From: Paraplanobispora siamensis
GTDB taxonomy: Bacteria > Actinomycetota > Actinomycetes > Streptosporangiales > Streptosporangiaceae
Direction of reading: 5' to 3'
NCBI RefSeq assembly: GCF_016863175.1
Contig: NZ_BOOJ01000055.1
Coordinates: forward strand, 78,555 to 142,554
DNA: 64,000 nucleotides
Below the pieces are notes generated by a model, which had not been told where the DNA came from, did not search any database, and saw only the letters and a list, made by a program, of their open reading frames with translations. Both the position numbers and the translations under genes were made by a program. Below are positions 44,030 through 55,029 of this stretch, in pieces; the first letter of the stretch is position 1; the number at the start of each line of letters is the position of its first letter.

Positions 44030-45965
44030 AGCCGACGCTGAAGCCCCCGTCGGAGCCCTCGTCGAAGCCGGCCGCGGCACCGGGCACGGTGCCGCGGTCG
44101 AGCTGGTGGTCGAGGTTCATGGCCGCGGTGATGAGGGCCAGGTGGCTGAAGGCCTGCGGGAAGTTGCCCAGTTGCTCCCCGGTGGGCCCGATCTCCTCGG
44201 AGTACAGGCCGATGTGGTTGCTGTAGGTCAGCATCTTCTCGAACGTCAGGCGCGCCTCGTCGAGCCGGCCGGAGCGGGCCAGGGCGTCGACGTACCAGAA
44301 CGTGCACATCGAGAACGTGCCCTCCGAGCCGCGCAGCCCGTCCGGCGAGGCCATCGGGTCGTAGCGGTACACGAGGCTGTCGGAGACCAGCACCTCGTCC
44401 ATGGCGCGCAGGGTGGACTGCCACATCGGGTCGCCCGGCGCGATGAAGCCCACCAGGGGCATGTACAGGATCGAGGCGTCGAGCACGTCACCCTCGTAGT
44501 ACTGCACGAACGCCGACATCTTCGCGTTCCAGCCCCGGTCCATGACCTGCTGGTAGATCTCGTCCCGCGCGCTCGTCCAGCGGGCCAGGTCGGCCGGGCG
44601 GGCGCGGGTCCGCGCGATGCGGATGGCCCGGTCGAGGGCGACCCACGACATGAACCGGCCGTAGACGAAGTCCTGGTGCCCGCCGCGGGTCTCCCACAGT
44701 CCGGCGTCGCGCTGGTCCCAGTGCTTGCAGAGCCAGTCGACGGTGTCGCGCAGGTGGCGCCAGCCGTTGTGGCCGATCGGGATCCCGTGCTGGTCGGCGA
44801 GGTAGATCGAGTCCAGCGCCTCACCGTAGATGTCGAGCTGGAGCTGGGTGGCGGCGCCGTTGCCGATGCGCACCGGCCGTGACCCGCGATAGCCCTCCAG
44901 GTGGCCGAGCGTCTCCTCGCTCAGGTCGGACGAGCCGTCGATCCGGTACATGATCTGCAGCGGTGACGACCGCTCGCTCCCCTCCTGGATCCGCTGACCC
45001 AGCCACCGCAGGTAGGCCTCCGCCTCGCGGTCGAAGCCGAGCCCGAGCAGCGCGTAGACGGAGAAGGACGCGTCGCGCACCCAGGTGAAGCGGTAGTCCC
45101 AGTTGCGCTCGCCCCCCACCTGCTCGGGCAGGCCCGTCGTGGCGGCCGCGATCAGCGCGCCGGTGGGGGCGTAGGTCATGAGCTTGAGCGTCATGGCCGC
45201 CCTCTCCACCATGTCGCGCCAGCGTCCCCGGTAGCGGGACTGCCGCAGCCAGCCGCGCCAGAAGTCGCGGGTGTCCTCGAGCATCGCCAGAACCGCGTCC
45301 CGCGACCACCGCTCCGGCGGGCCGGAGGGCGAGGTCTCGAAGATCAGCGCACCGCTCTGCCCGGCCGCGCCGGAGATGACGGCGCGGACGCCGCCCCGCC
45401 CGTGGCGCCGGATCTCGGCCTCGGCCTCGCGGCCCGGTGCGGTCCCGGCCTCGCGGCCCGGTGCGGTCCCGGCCTCCCTGCCCGGCATGCGGACGAAGGA
45501 GAGGTTGGCGGCGAACCCCCCGCCGCGGAACGCCACCCCGTCGTCGGTGATCTCGGTACGGTGCTCCCCGCGCGCGTAGTCGAAGGCGGGCACGCACTCG
45601 ATGACGAAGCGCATCTCCCCGCGGACCACCCGCACCACCCGGACCAGGAGGTGGCGCTCGGTCGCCGTGGAACCGGCGACCGGCATGAAGTCGATCACCT
45701 CTCCGACCCCCTCCGGGGTCATGAAGCGCGTGATGAGGACGGCGGTGCCGGGCAGGTAGAGCTGCCGCGTGACGTAGTCCTTGACATCCGGAGTGATACG
45801 GAAATATCCGCCTTTACCGTGATCAAGCAGGGAGGCGAACACGCTCGGCGAGTCGAAGCGCGGACTGCAGAACCAGTCGACGGTCCCGTCCGCGGCCACC
45901 AGCGCCGCCGTCTGCAGGTCACCGACGATCCCATGGTCCTCGATGGCCGGGTACGCACCACTCAT
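43932..45965 (-). CDS. GH15 glucoamylase/trehalase-family glycosidase
   Basis: This 677-residue intracellular enzyme has a beta-sandwich N-terminal domain (IEDHGIVGDLQTAALV, DGTVDWFCSPRFDSPSVFA) and an (alpha/alpha)6 barrel with NWDYRFTWVRDASFSVYALL, GLWETRGGHQDFVYGRFM (general acid Glu) and LYSEEIGPTGEQLGNFPQAF (catalytic base Glu). Close relatives are glucoamylases and acid trehalases; specificity is open. Residues of about 170-190 are a PGREAGTA repeat. A C-terminal extension of some 45 residues after the normal end (NLDHQLDRG) is encoded antisense to the MFS gene. The ATG is preferred over a GTG three codons earlier. Confidence 0.88.
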   Translation of the reverse strand: MSGAYPAIEDHGIVGDLQTAALVAADGTVDWFCSPRFDSPSVFASLLDHGKGGYFRITPDVKDYVTRQLYLPGTAVLITRFMTPEGVGEVIDFMPVAGSTATERHLLVRVVRVVRGEMRFVIECVPAFDYARGEHRTEITDDGVAFRGGGFAANLSFVRMPGREAGTAPGREAGTAPGREAEAEIRRHGRGGVRAVISGAAGQSGALIFETSPSGPPERWSRDAVLAMLEDTRDFWRGWLRQSRYRGRWRDMVERAAMTLKLMTYAPTGALIAAATTGLPEQVGGERNWDYRFTWVRDASFSVYALLGLGFDREAEAYLRWLGQRIQEGSERSSPLQIMYRIDGSSDLSEETLGHLEGYRGSRPVRIGNGAATQLQLDIYGEALDSIYLADQHGIPIGHNGWRHLRDTVDWLCKHWDQRDAGLWETRGGHQDFVYGRFMSWVALDRAIRIARTRARPADLARWTSARDEIYQQVMDRGWNAKMSAFVQYYEGDVLDASILYMPLVGFIAPGDPMWQSTLRAMDEVLVSDSLVYRYDPMASPDGLRGSEGTFSMCTFWYVDALARSGRLDEARLTFEKMLTYSNHIGLYSEEIGPTGEQLGNFPQAFSHLALITAAMNLDHQLDRGTVPGAAAGFDEGSDGGFSVGFNGPAVRTAPTVLPARSPASAREEGTAPRRDR
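45424..45490 (-). repeat. 24-bp tandem repeat inside the GH15 gene
   Basis: Two full copies and one partial copy of a 24-bp unit (core CCTCGCGGCCCGGTGCGG) encode PGREAGTA repeats in a surface loop. The frame is kept. Confidence 0.8.
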
Positions 45966-46037
45966 CTCCGTCACCTCACGTCACTCGGCGCGCCGTACGG
46001 GCGATGGCAGTATCGGAACCCCCGCCCCGCACAGGGA

Positions 46038-46054
46038 TCACCCGTGAGGTGTGA
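46038..46054. promoter_or_regulatory. 17-bp operator, rightmost copy
   Basis: TCACCC-GTGAG-GTGTGA lies between the divergent GH15 and monooxygenase genes, centred 81 and 64 bp from their starts. A TATTCT at 46090 may be the -10 box of the monooxygenase. Confidence 0.72.
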
Positions 46055-46109
46055 GGGCGGCCGCAGGAGGCCCGGGGACAAGCGAACAATATTCTGGTAT
46101 TGCTGGGTA

Positions 46110-47906
<1,797 letters not shown>

Positions 47907-48019
47907 CGCGTGTGGCGGCGGACGTCCCGCCGCCACACGAGGAGATCTGCGGCGTGGGGTGGGCGCCTTCTTCCGCATGCTGCGACTTCTTCGGCGTGCC
48001 GTACGTCAGCGCCGAGTAA

Positions 48020-48106
48020 CCGAAAACTTTCGGACCGTTGACGCGTGGCTCCTTTACATCTACGTTTCATGACGCGAAACATCTCGGAAATCACTCGAAA
48101 GTTTCA
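48020..48106 (+). promoter_or_regulatory. GAAA-N-TTTC boxes before the xylanase gene
   Basis: CCGAAAACTTTCGG (48020-48033) is a palindrome with 6-bp arms; GTTTC and GAAAC, 7 bp apart, follow at 48064-48080; CGAAAGTTTCA lies at 48096-48106, 64 bp before the start codon. GAAA-N-TTTC boxes are, as I recall, known regulatory elements of Streptomyces xylanase genes. The rest of the 263-bp gap holds nothing else recognisable. Confidence 0.65.
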
Positions 48107-48169
48107 AAGCCCCTATCGGGGCTCCATCGGGGAACCCACGACCGCCTTCGAGACCACGAGTGAGGCAGC

Positions 48170-49258
48170 ATGAAACGTCTCCTGCCGGTACTGGCCGCCG
48201 CCGCGTTCGCACTGGCCGCACCCCTTCCGGCACCCGCGCTGGCCGACCCCCTGCCGCCGGACGCGTCCCGGGCCGCACACGGCGGCAGGACCCCGGACAA
48301 CCTGCGCGAGCTGGCCCGCAAGCTGGGAGTGCGGATGGGCTCGGCCGTCAACGCCACCGCCCTGGCCGAGGAGGCCGACTACCGCCGGGTGCTCAACCGC
48401 GAGTTCGACCACGTCACCGCCGAGAACGCGATGAAGTGGGAGTCGGTGGAGCCCCAGCGCGGCGTCTACGCCTGGGAGGACGCCGACGCGGTGGTCCGCA
48501 ACGCCCTGCGCAACCGGCAGCAGGTGCGCGGGCACACCCTGGTCTGGCACAACCAGATCCCGGCCTGGCTCACCGAGGGCGTCGCCGACGGCAGCATCGA
48601 CGCCGCGGAGCTGCGCAAGATCCTGCGCGACCACATCATGACCGAGGTCGGCCGCTACCGCGGCAAGATCCGCGCCTGGGACGTGGTCAACGAGGTGGTG
48701 GACGACGACGGCAACCTGCGCCAGAGCATCTGGCTGACCCACCTCGGCCCCGGCTACATCGCCGACGCCTTCCGCTGGGCGCACCAGGCCGACCCGCGGG
48801 CCAAGCTCTACATCAACGACTACAACCTCGAGTGGAACACCAACAAGATCAACACCACGCTGGGCATCGTCAAGGACCTCAAGGCCCAGCGGGTGCCGAT
48901 CCACGGCATCGGCTTCCAGGGACACCTGGGCATCCAGTACGACTACCCGGGCGACTTCGCCGACATCATGCGCCAGTTCACCGACCTCGGCCTGGAGGCC
49001 GCGATCACCGAGGCCGACGTGCGCATGGTGCTGCCGGTGACCCCGGAGAAGCTGGCCACCCAGGCCGACTACTACAAGCGGATGCTCTCCACCTGCGCCG
49101 CCAACAAGCGCTGCGCCGAGTTCACGGTCTGGGGTTACACCGACCGCCACTCCTGGGTCCCCGACTGGTTCGAGGGTGAGGGCGCGGCCTGCATCATGGA
49201 CGAGAACCTGACCCCCAAGCCCGCCTACCACGCCCTGCTCACCGTCCGCAGGGGATGA
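48170..49258 (+). CDS. Secreted endo-1,4-beta-xylanase, GH10
   Basis: This 362-residue enzyme has a Sec signal peptide (KRLLPVLAAAAFALAAPLP, cleavage near ALA-DP at 25-26) and a single GH10 catalytic domain. Acid/base Glu175 lies in WDVVNEVVD and nucleophile Glu281 in ITEADVRM; HTLVWHNQ (122-129) and ENAMKWE (85-91) are substrate-site stretches. No carbohydrate-binding module follows. It hydrolyses the xylan backbone outside the cell. GAGGCAGC precedes the ATG. Regulation through the GAAA-N-TTTC boxes is likely. Confidence 0.95.
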   Translation: MKRLLPVLAAAAFALAAPLPAPALADPLPPDASRAAHGGRTPDNLRELARKLGVRMGSAVNATALAEEADYRRVLNREFDHVTAENAMKWESVEPQRGVYAWEDADAVVRNALRNRQQVRGHTLVWHNQIPAWLTEGVADGSIDAAELRKILRDHIMTEVGRYRGKIRAWDVVNEVVDDDGNLRQSIWLTHLGPGYIADAFRWAHQADPRAKLYINDYNLEWNTNKINTTLGIVKDLKAQRVPIHGIGFQGHLGIQYDYPGDFADIMRQFTDLGLEAAITEADVRMVLPVTPEKLATQADYYKRMLSTCAANKRCAEFTVWGYTDRHSWVPDWFEGEGAACIMDENLTPKPAYHALLTVRRG

Positions 49259-49264
49259 AAGGCT

Positions 49265-49304
49265 CCCGCGTGCCCTCCCAAGCCGCCCAGGGAGGGCACG
49301 CGGG
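49265..49304 (+). terminator. Terminator hairpin after the xylanase
   Basis: CCCGCGTGCCCTCCC and its exact complement (15-bp stem, 10-base loop) start 6 bp after the stop codon. The stem core GTGCCCTCC is shared with the cellulase terminator at 61638. Confidence 0.88.
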
Positions 49305-49330
49305 CCCACCGCACCCGAGCGGCGCATGGC

Positions 49331-49407
49331 AGGGCGGGTGATGCCCACCCATGAGGCACGTCCTCGGTGGGCCGGGTGTCGCCCACCCCAGCTGCGCCGT
49401 ACGACAG
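49331..49407 (+). repeat. Two-hairpin element downstream of the xylanase, copy A
   Basis: GGGCGGGTGATGCCCACCC and, about 20 bp on, GGTGGGC-N8-GCCCACC each fold into a 7-bp hairpin; CTGCGCCGTACGAC follows. The same sequence lies in the same sense 85 bp or so after the cellulase stop codon (61526-61602). The remainder of the 546-bp gap to the next gene (49408-49804) shows no gene or motif I can support. Confidence 0.75.
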
Positions 49408-49804
49408 CCTCGCCCGCCCGCGACACCAGAACGCCTGCGGCGAAGGCTGGGTGAGGAGCGCGCCGGGAGACTGCCGACGGCACCTCCCGCGGGACCGCCC
49501 TGAAGGTCAGGAGCGATGCCGAGGGCACCTCCACCGGTCCCCGGATGATCGACGGGCGTCAACGCTGAGGCCGTCCTCAACGCATGACTTACAGATGATC
49601 ATCCGTATCGCCCGGCGTCCGGCGGCCTTGACCGCAGCTCCGCCCAGCGCCTGTGCCACACACCCGGCGCCCGATGGCGTCGATGAGCGATCGACGGCGG
49701 TGCCCCTGCGGGCGCCGCCGTTTTCGCGTTGTACGGGAGAGAATTACGCGGTACCCGGCTCCGGCGCCTGCCGTACGATCGGCGCAGGACCATGGGAGGC
49801 GCCT

Positions 49805-52381
49805 GTGGATAGGTGGCCCTTTGCAGGCCGGGAGGCCGAGCGGGAGCAGGTGGCGGCGGCGCTACTGGGTCGCAGCGTACTGATCTCAGGTCCGGCGGGC
49901 GTGGGCAAGAGCCGTCTGGCCTCGGAGGTGGCGGCGGCGTTCACCGGCAGGGGAGAAGTGGTGCGCGTCGGTGCGACGCGGGCCGCCCAGACGATCCCGC
50001 TGGGGGTGTTCGCCCCGTTCCTGCCCCGTGGTGAGGCGGGTTCGAACCTGCTGGGGTGGGCGGGCGAGGCGATCCTCTCACTCGATCCGGTGCTGCTGGT
50101 GGTGGATGACGCCCACCTGCTGGACGCCGCCTCGGCCGTCCTGGTGCACCAGCTGGCGGGAGATCTGCGGGTGCTCGCCACGGTACGGACGGACCGGGAC
50201 TGTCCGGACCCGGTCACGGCACTGTGGAAGGACGACCTCGCCGACCGGTTCGATCTGGCTCCGCTGGCCCGCGACAAGGTCACGGAAGTGCTGGTGGCGG
50301 CGCTCGGCGGCCCCGTCGAGCCCGCCACCGCCGACCGGCTGTACACCCTCACCCAGGGCAACCCCCTGCTGCTGCGCGAGCTGGTGACCGCGGCCCGGGA
50401 CGGGAGCGCGCTGGCGCCGGCCCACGGCGGCGTGTGGCGGTTGTGTGGTGAGGTGCCGTACGTTCCCCGTCTCATCGAGCTCATCGAGCGGCGTATGGGC
50501 CGGCTCGGCGACGACGAGACGGCCGTGATGGAATTCGTCGCACTCGGGGAGCCGCTCGACGTGGCCGTTCTGACCACGCTCACCGGCCGCGAGACGGTCG
50601 AGCGGGTGGAGGCCCGCGGCCTGATCCGCGTCGCCGCCGACGGGCGCCGCACCGTGGTGCGGCTCGCGCACCCGTTGTACGGCGATGCGGTACGAGCCCG
50701 CCTGCCGGGTCTGCGCAGTCGGCGCAGGCACCGTGACCTGGCCGAATCGATCGAGACGCTGGGCGCGCGGCGACGGGAGGACGTGCTCCGGATCGCCCAG
50801 TGGCGGCTGGAGAGCGGCGTCGTCCCCGACCCCGCCCCGCTGGTGCGGGCCTGCCGTCTGGCCTGGGCCGCGCACGACTATTCACTGGCCATACGGCTGG
50901 CCCGGGCGTCCTTCGAGCACGGCGGCGGGATCGACTCGGCGATCATGCTGGGCACGCTGTTCAACTACGCGGGCCGGCCGGCCGAGGCGGAGGCCGTCCT
51001 CGCCCGGGTGTGGGAGCATCCCTGCGACGAGCGGCAGCGCACCGAGCTGGCGTTGACCCGCGCGTGGAGCCTGGGACTGGGACTGGGACGGATCGAGGAG
51101 GCTGTGGGGCTGCTGTCGCGCATCCGGGACGAGGTCACCGAGGTCAAGCACCGGCAGGACCTCACCCTTCTGATGCTGATCAACATGAGCAACGACAGCA
51201 GCCCGCGGGAGATACTGACCCTCGTCGAAGCCCTGCTGGCCGAGCCGCCCGCCACGGCGGCCATATCGGCCCAGGCGCTCAACACCCGCGCCGCGGCTCT
51301 GGGGTTGTGCGGGCGATATCGCGAGGCGCTGGCCGAAGCCCGTCGAGCGCTCGCGAACGTCGGTGACTGGCTTGAGATCGTGCCCGTCATCGTGATGCCT
51401 CTGCACGGAAACTGGGCCATCTCCGCCATGTGCATGGGCGACCTCACGGAGATGGAGGCGGCCGCGGACAGCCTGGCCGGGATGCTGGAGGGACAGCGAG
51501 AGTTCCCCCAGGCCGTCCACGCCCTGGTGTTCTACCGGGCCATGGCGGCCCGGCTGCGCGGCAGGCCGGTGGAGGCGGCGCAGTTGCTGCGCGACAGCGG
51601 CCCGGGGGCACTCGGCGGCGCGACGGGCATGTGCCTGCTGGAGTACGCCCAGGCGCTCGCCCTGTCCGGCGACGTGCACGGGGCGCGGCAGGCTTTGGAA
51701 CAGGCCCGCACCACCCGGACCCGTTTCTTCCTGACTGAACGGATGTTGCTCGCCGTCACAGAACCGTGGGTCAGCGCGGCGTCCGGCGAGCTGACCAGGG
51801 CCGTCGAGCTGGCCGTGGCCGCTGCGGCGGCGGCACATGAGGCGGGCGCCGTGGCGTTCGAGACGGTCGCACTGCACGACCTCGTCAGGCTCGGTGCTCC
51901 CGGACGAGCCGTGGACCGGCTGGCAGAGCTGGCCGAGCTTCAGGACGGTGACCTCGCACAGGTCTTCGCGGCCCATGCCCTGGCCGCGGCGCGGGGGGAC
52001 GGTCCCGGCCTGGACGCGGTGACCTCCGACTTCGAACGGCTCGGGTTCCTGCCGTACGCGGTCGAGAGCGCCGCTCAGGCGGCCGAAGCCTTCCGGCGGG
52101 CGGGCCGCGCGGCCTCGGCCCGCAGGGCCTCGGCCCGGGCGGGAGCACTCGCGTCACGGTGCGAGGAGTTCCGTACCCCCGCCCTGGCCCGCCTGACCGT
52201 GCCCGAGCTCACCCGCCGGCAAGAGGAGGTCGCCCGGCTCGCCGCGACGGGCCTGACCAACAGGGACATCGCTGAGCGGCTGGTGCTCTCGGTCCGTACG
52301 GTACAGAACCACCTGCAGGATGTGTTCAACAAGCTCGGTGTCTCCCGCAGGACCGATCTCGGCCCGCTGCTGGGCGAGTAG
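49805..52381 (+). CDS. LAL-type ATP-binding LuxR-family regulator 3
   Basis: This 858-residue regulator starts with the AAA/STAND box FAGREAEREQV, Walker A GPAGVGKS (29-36) and Walker B VLLVVDDAH (96-104), continues with a long TPR-like helical region and ends in a LuxR helix-turn-helix (LTRRQEEVARLAATGLTNRD, then RTVQNHLQDVFNKLGV, about 800-850). It belongs to the shorter-N-terminus LAL subgroup, different from the two MalT-like LALs at 14-19 kb. The GTG start has GGGAGG 5 bp upstream. It is convergent, 3 bp apart, with the DUF6777 operon. Target genes and inducer are unknown. Confidence 0.92.
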   Translation: MDRWPFAGREAEREQVAAALLGRSVLISGPAGVGKSRLASEVAAAFTGRGEVVRVGATRAAQTIPLGVFAPFLPRGEAGSNLLGWAGEAILSLDPVLLVVDDAHLLDAASAVLVHQLAGDLRVLATVRTDRDCPDPVTALWKDDLADRFDLAPLARDKVTEVLVAALGGPVEPATADRLYTLTQGNPLLLRELVTAARDGSALAPAHGGVWRLCGEVPYVPRLIELIERRMGRLGDDETAVMEFVALGEPLDVAVLTTLTGRETVERVEARGLIRVAADGRRTVVRLAHPLYGDAVRARLPGLRSRRRHRDLAESIETLGARRREDVLRIAQWRLESGVVPDPAPLVRACRLAWAAHDYSLAIRLARASFEHGGGIDSAIMLGTLFNYAGRPAEAEAVLARVWEHPCDERQRTELALTRAWSLGLGLGRIEEAVGLLSRIRDEVTEVKHRQDLTLLMLINMSNDSSPREILTLVEALLAEPPATAAISAQALNTRAAALGLCGRYREALAEARRALANVGDWLEIVPVIVMPLHGNWAISAMCMGDLTEMEAAADSLAGMLEGQREFPQAVHALVFYRAMAARLRGRPVEAAQLLRDSGPGALGGATGMCLLEYAQALALSGDVHGARQALEQARTTRTRFFLTERMLLAVTEPWVSAASGELTRAVELAVAAAAAAHEAGAVAFETVALHDLVRLGAPGRAVDRLAELAELQDGDLAQVFAAHALAAARGDGPGLDAVTSDFERLGFLPYAVESAAQAAEAFRRAGRAASARRASARAGALASRCEEFRTPALARLTVPELTRRQEEVARLAATGLTNRDIAERLVLSVRTVQNHLQDVFNKLGVSRRTDLGPLLGE

Positions 52382-52384
52382 CGC

Positions 52385-53608
52385 TCAGCCGTCCGTTCTC
52401 GCCAGGGTCTCGCAACGCAGCTGATCGAGGTCCAGGCATATCGTGAGCGTGTCGTGACCGGTCAGCCGCCAGGTGGCCGGAACCTCGGAGAGTTCGCCGC
52501 AGTTCGTCATGTCCACGGCGGTGACGGAGCCGGTGTAGTCGGGACCGGCGCCCCGCATCGACCATGTTCTGCGGCCCGCGCGCAGGACGCAGCCGGGCCC
52601 GAGCTGAAGATCGCTCGCGAGCACGCCGATGAAGGCGCCGGCATCGCCCGGCTCGACGCTTATCAGCGACGAGATCGGGCCGGACGATCTCCACGTGCCG
52701 ACGATCGACGGCGCAGCCGGGGAAGCAGGATCCGCCGGTCGCTGGTCGCCGGGCGGGATCGACGGAGCGGGCAACCGGACATCCCGGGCGTTGGCGCCCG
52801 CAGGACGGCCGATGCCCCGGCCGTTGTCGATGTCGATGAGGTGGAATCTGCGGACGCGCCGCGTCGTGTCCGGCCTGACGATGGTGACCCTCCGCGGGGA
52901 GAAGGTTCGCCTCCACTCGGCGTCCCCGATGATGTCGGGGCTGATATCGGCCGGATCCCGGATGTCGGGGGCGGCCAGCGGGTTCCCGCAGTTGCACTTG
53001 ACGACCGGCTGACCCCGGTCGTCGACCAGGACTTCGATTCCGGCTTCGAGCAGGGCTTCGAACACCGTCTTGGCGCCGTTCCTGAAGCCGTGGTTCTTCA
53101 CCAGCGTGTCGTTGCGCAGCAGCACCGGTGTCAGCTTCTTGACGTAGGCGGGGATGTCCCGGACACCGATACCCCGCACCTCCGCCCATACCCGGGCTTT
53201 CTGCGCGTTCTTTCCGTCCATCAGAAACTTGACCAGCGAGGCCTTGTCGCAGGTCTTCTTCCGCAGGCTCCCGCCGTAGAGGCCCGGGAGGTCACCGGCC
53301 CGGACCCCGCCGTCGGGCACGGGCTGCACATGGCTCCGGTCTGTGCCGAAAGGCGTGCTGGAGAACGGATCCGGGCCCAGCGCGTCGACCGCCAGCGCCA
53401 CTATCTCGGCTTTCTTCCCGCATCCGGCGGCGGTCGGAACAATCAGCAGAAGGGCACCGGCCAGAGCCGCGACACGGCGGCGTCCGGTGATGTGCCCACA
53501 GCCGTGCGGTGAACGAGACCCCGTGCGGAAAGCGAGGGCGGTGGGCTCTGTCACGACCGTCGGCACGGTGGCCGGGCGTTCGCCCGAGCCGGTTCTGACG
53601 GATCTCAC
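52385..53608 (-). CDS. DUF6777-type lipoprotein
   Basis: This 407-residue protein has a long basic N-terminus, a hydrophobic segment (VAALAGALLLIVPTAAGC) with lipobox AAGC near residue 62, then the DUF6777-type domain: GPDPFSSTPFG, LPGLYGGSLRKKTCDKASLV, VRDIPAYVKKLTPVLLRNDT, VKNHGFRNGAKTVFEALLEAG and VKCNCGNPLAAP. A C-terminal beta domain follows from about 290. It should be anchored on the outer membrane face. Function unknown. The GTG start has AAGGAGG 4 bp upstream. It is the second gene of an operon with the Cys-repeat protein. Confidence 0.8.
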   Translation of the reverse strand: MRSVRTGSGERPATVPTVVTEPTALAFRTGSRSPHGCGHITGRRRVAALAGALLLIVPTAAGCGKKAEIVALAVDALGPDPFSSTPFGTDRSHVQPVPDGGVRAGDLPGLYGGSLRKKTCDKASLVKFLMDGKNAQKARVWAEVRGIGVRDIPAYVKKLTPVLLRNDTLVKNHGFRNGAKTVFEALLEAGIEVLVDDRGQPVVKCNCGNPLAAPDIRDPADISPDIIGDAEWRRTFSPRRVTIVRPDTTRRVRRFHLIDIDNGRGIGRPAGANARDVRLPAPSIPPGDQRPADPASPAAPSIVGTWRSSGPISSLISVEPGDAGAFIGVLASDLQLGPGCVLRAGRRTWSMRGAGPDYTGSVTAVDMTNCGELSEVPATWRLTGHDTLTICLDLDQLRCETLARTDG

Positions 53609-53646
53609 ATGACCTCCTTGGTCGGCCCCTGTGCAGCGGGGATCGG

Positions 53647-54474
53647 TCAGAACACCGGGCAGCCGATGGACAGCGGCAGCCGGGGGGACCAGCGTCCGGA
53701 GACCACGTCGCGGGCCCGGGCGTAGGCGTTGTTCGGCCGGTCGGCCCGTGAGCAGTCGAACAGGCCGGTTCTCACGCCCCACGCGCCGCCCGCGTGTCCG
53801 GGCTGGGGACGGGCGGTGACGGTGCCGCTCCACGCTAGACGGCCGAAGTTGTAGCGGATGTAGAGGCGGACTTCGCCGAAGTTGTAGTGATCCCCGTTGA
53901 GCTTGATCCGGGGAATGTCGTCGGTGGAGACGCCGGTGCCGGTGCCGTCGCCGTTGTCACGGGGAGGGATGGTGTAATTCGTCTTCCACAGACGGGCGGC
54001 CACCTTACGGTCGGCGGCAAGCGCGTTGTCCCGGGCGGCCCGGGCACGGGTGGCCGTGGTGACGCAGACGTGATCACCGCGGACGGCCTCCCGCCAGACG
54101 TACGGCACCATGCAGGTGTCGGGATCGAACGGGTCACCGCCCGGGGCACGGCGTGACACGGCCGCCCGATTGTCGGCACGGGTCTGGGACCGGACCGCCG
54201 GAGTGACGCAGACGCGGTCGGTCGGCGTCGCCTCCCGCCACACGTAACCCTGCCGGCACGTGTCCGGCCCGAAGTCGTCGGCCGAGGCCGTGCCGACGGT
54301 GGCCGCCGTCGCGGTGGCGGTGATGGCGGTGACCGCGCCGAGGCTGAGCAGGAGACGTGAGCTCCGGCGCGCGTTGCATTCCCGTCCAGCCGCGGGTTCC
54401 GTGACCGGCCGCCGCCACAGCTCGCGAAAAGCGCGCATTCCGGCGGGAATCCATGGTGTTCTCCGCTGAGTCAT
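53647..54474 (-). CDS. Secreted protein with two Cys-pair YVWREA repeats
   Basis: This 275-residue protein has an extended N-terminus with an export signal (about 40-65, LLLSLGAVTAITATATAATV, cleavage near ASA-DD). Two tandem modules of about 40 residues follow: FGPDTCRQGYVWREATPTDRVCV and FDPDTCMVPYVWREAVRGDHVCV, each with a Cys pair likely to be disulphide-bonded. A C-terminal beta-rich domain ends RLPLSIGCPVF. Such modules are found in exported actinomycete proteins without known function. GAGAGGA precedes the ATG. The DUF6777 gene starts 38 bp after its stop. Confidence 0.8.
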   Translation of the reverse strand: MTQRRTPWIPAGMRAFRELWRRPVTEPAAGRECNARRSSRLLLSLGAVTAITATATAATVGTASADDFGPDTCRQGYVWREATPTDRVCVTPAVRSQTRADNRAAVSRRAPGGDPFDPDTCMVPYVWREAVRGDHVCVTTATRARAARDNALAADRKVAARLWKTNYTIPPRDNGDGTGTGVSTDDIPRIKLNGDHYNFGEVRLYIRYNFGRLAWSGTVTARPQPGHAGGAWGVRTGLFDCSRADRPNNAYARARDVVSGRWSPRLPLSIGCPVF

Positions 54475-55029
54475 TGTTCGATCCTCTCTGGTGTGTGGAC
54501 ATGGATACTGTCCTGCACGGCGAGATGATCGGCCTGAGTAATGCGTTGCTCAGATTTCCCGGTCGCGCATCTCTCTCGAAGCCTCTTGAAGGCCCGGTCG
54601 AGCTGAGGCGGCCACCGGTCGGCGCCGCACGTTCCGGCCCACCTGGAGGCGAGCGGCCCTCGGGCGGGAAGATGAGTAGTTTGCTACTCAGACTCCGCCT
54701 GCCACGGCGATGTTCGCTAGGAACCGTCCAGCTCTCCTCGCAGAGAGACCGCATCAGCGAAAGGGCGGGCTAAATGGATGATCCAAATTCTGACGCCCTG
54801 CTTCAGGCGCTTCTTTCTCTCCTGTCAGCGGCCCCGCCAACATAATCGTATTGATCGTTTTGTGCGCCGCCCTGATATTGATAGGTGGAAGCGGCATGGA
54901 AGACTGAGGCTTTTTCAACCTGGAGCATTTTCCAACTTGATGGCGCAGGTCATCGCTTTTACGCGCCGGGACGAATTGGCATGAAAGGGTATCGCGGCGA
55001 AGTCGAGCTGCGGGTACGCTCGCGCAATC
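54475..55029. other. Gap with an inverted repeat and an AT-richer segment
   Basis: No convincing gene. TGAGTAG-TTTG-CTACTCA (54673-54690) is a perfect 7-bp-arm inverted repeat about 200 bp before the secreted-protein gene. From about 54775 to 54985 the base composition is clearly less GC-rich than the surroundings, suggesting foreign DNA. A plus-strand ORF at 54453-54773 lacks a ribosome site and codon bias, and I do not call it. Confidence 0.5.

Noticed and set aside
49331..49350. GGGTGATGCCCACCC after the xylanase as an outlying copy of the TCACCC/GGGTGA operator
   Set aside because: Half-site order and spacing do not fit, and the sequence is part of the two-hairpin 3' element shared with the cellulase.
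54453..54773. A 106-codon plus-strand ORF in the gap before the GNAT gene
   Set aside because: It starts inside the oppositely oriented secreted-protein gene, has no ribosome site, no recognisable domain and crosses a perfect inverted repeat.
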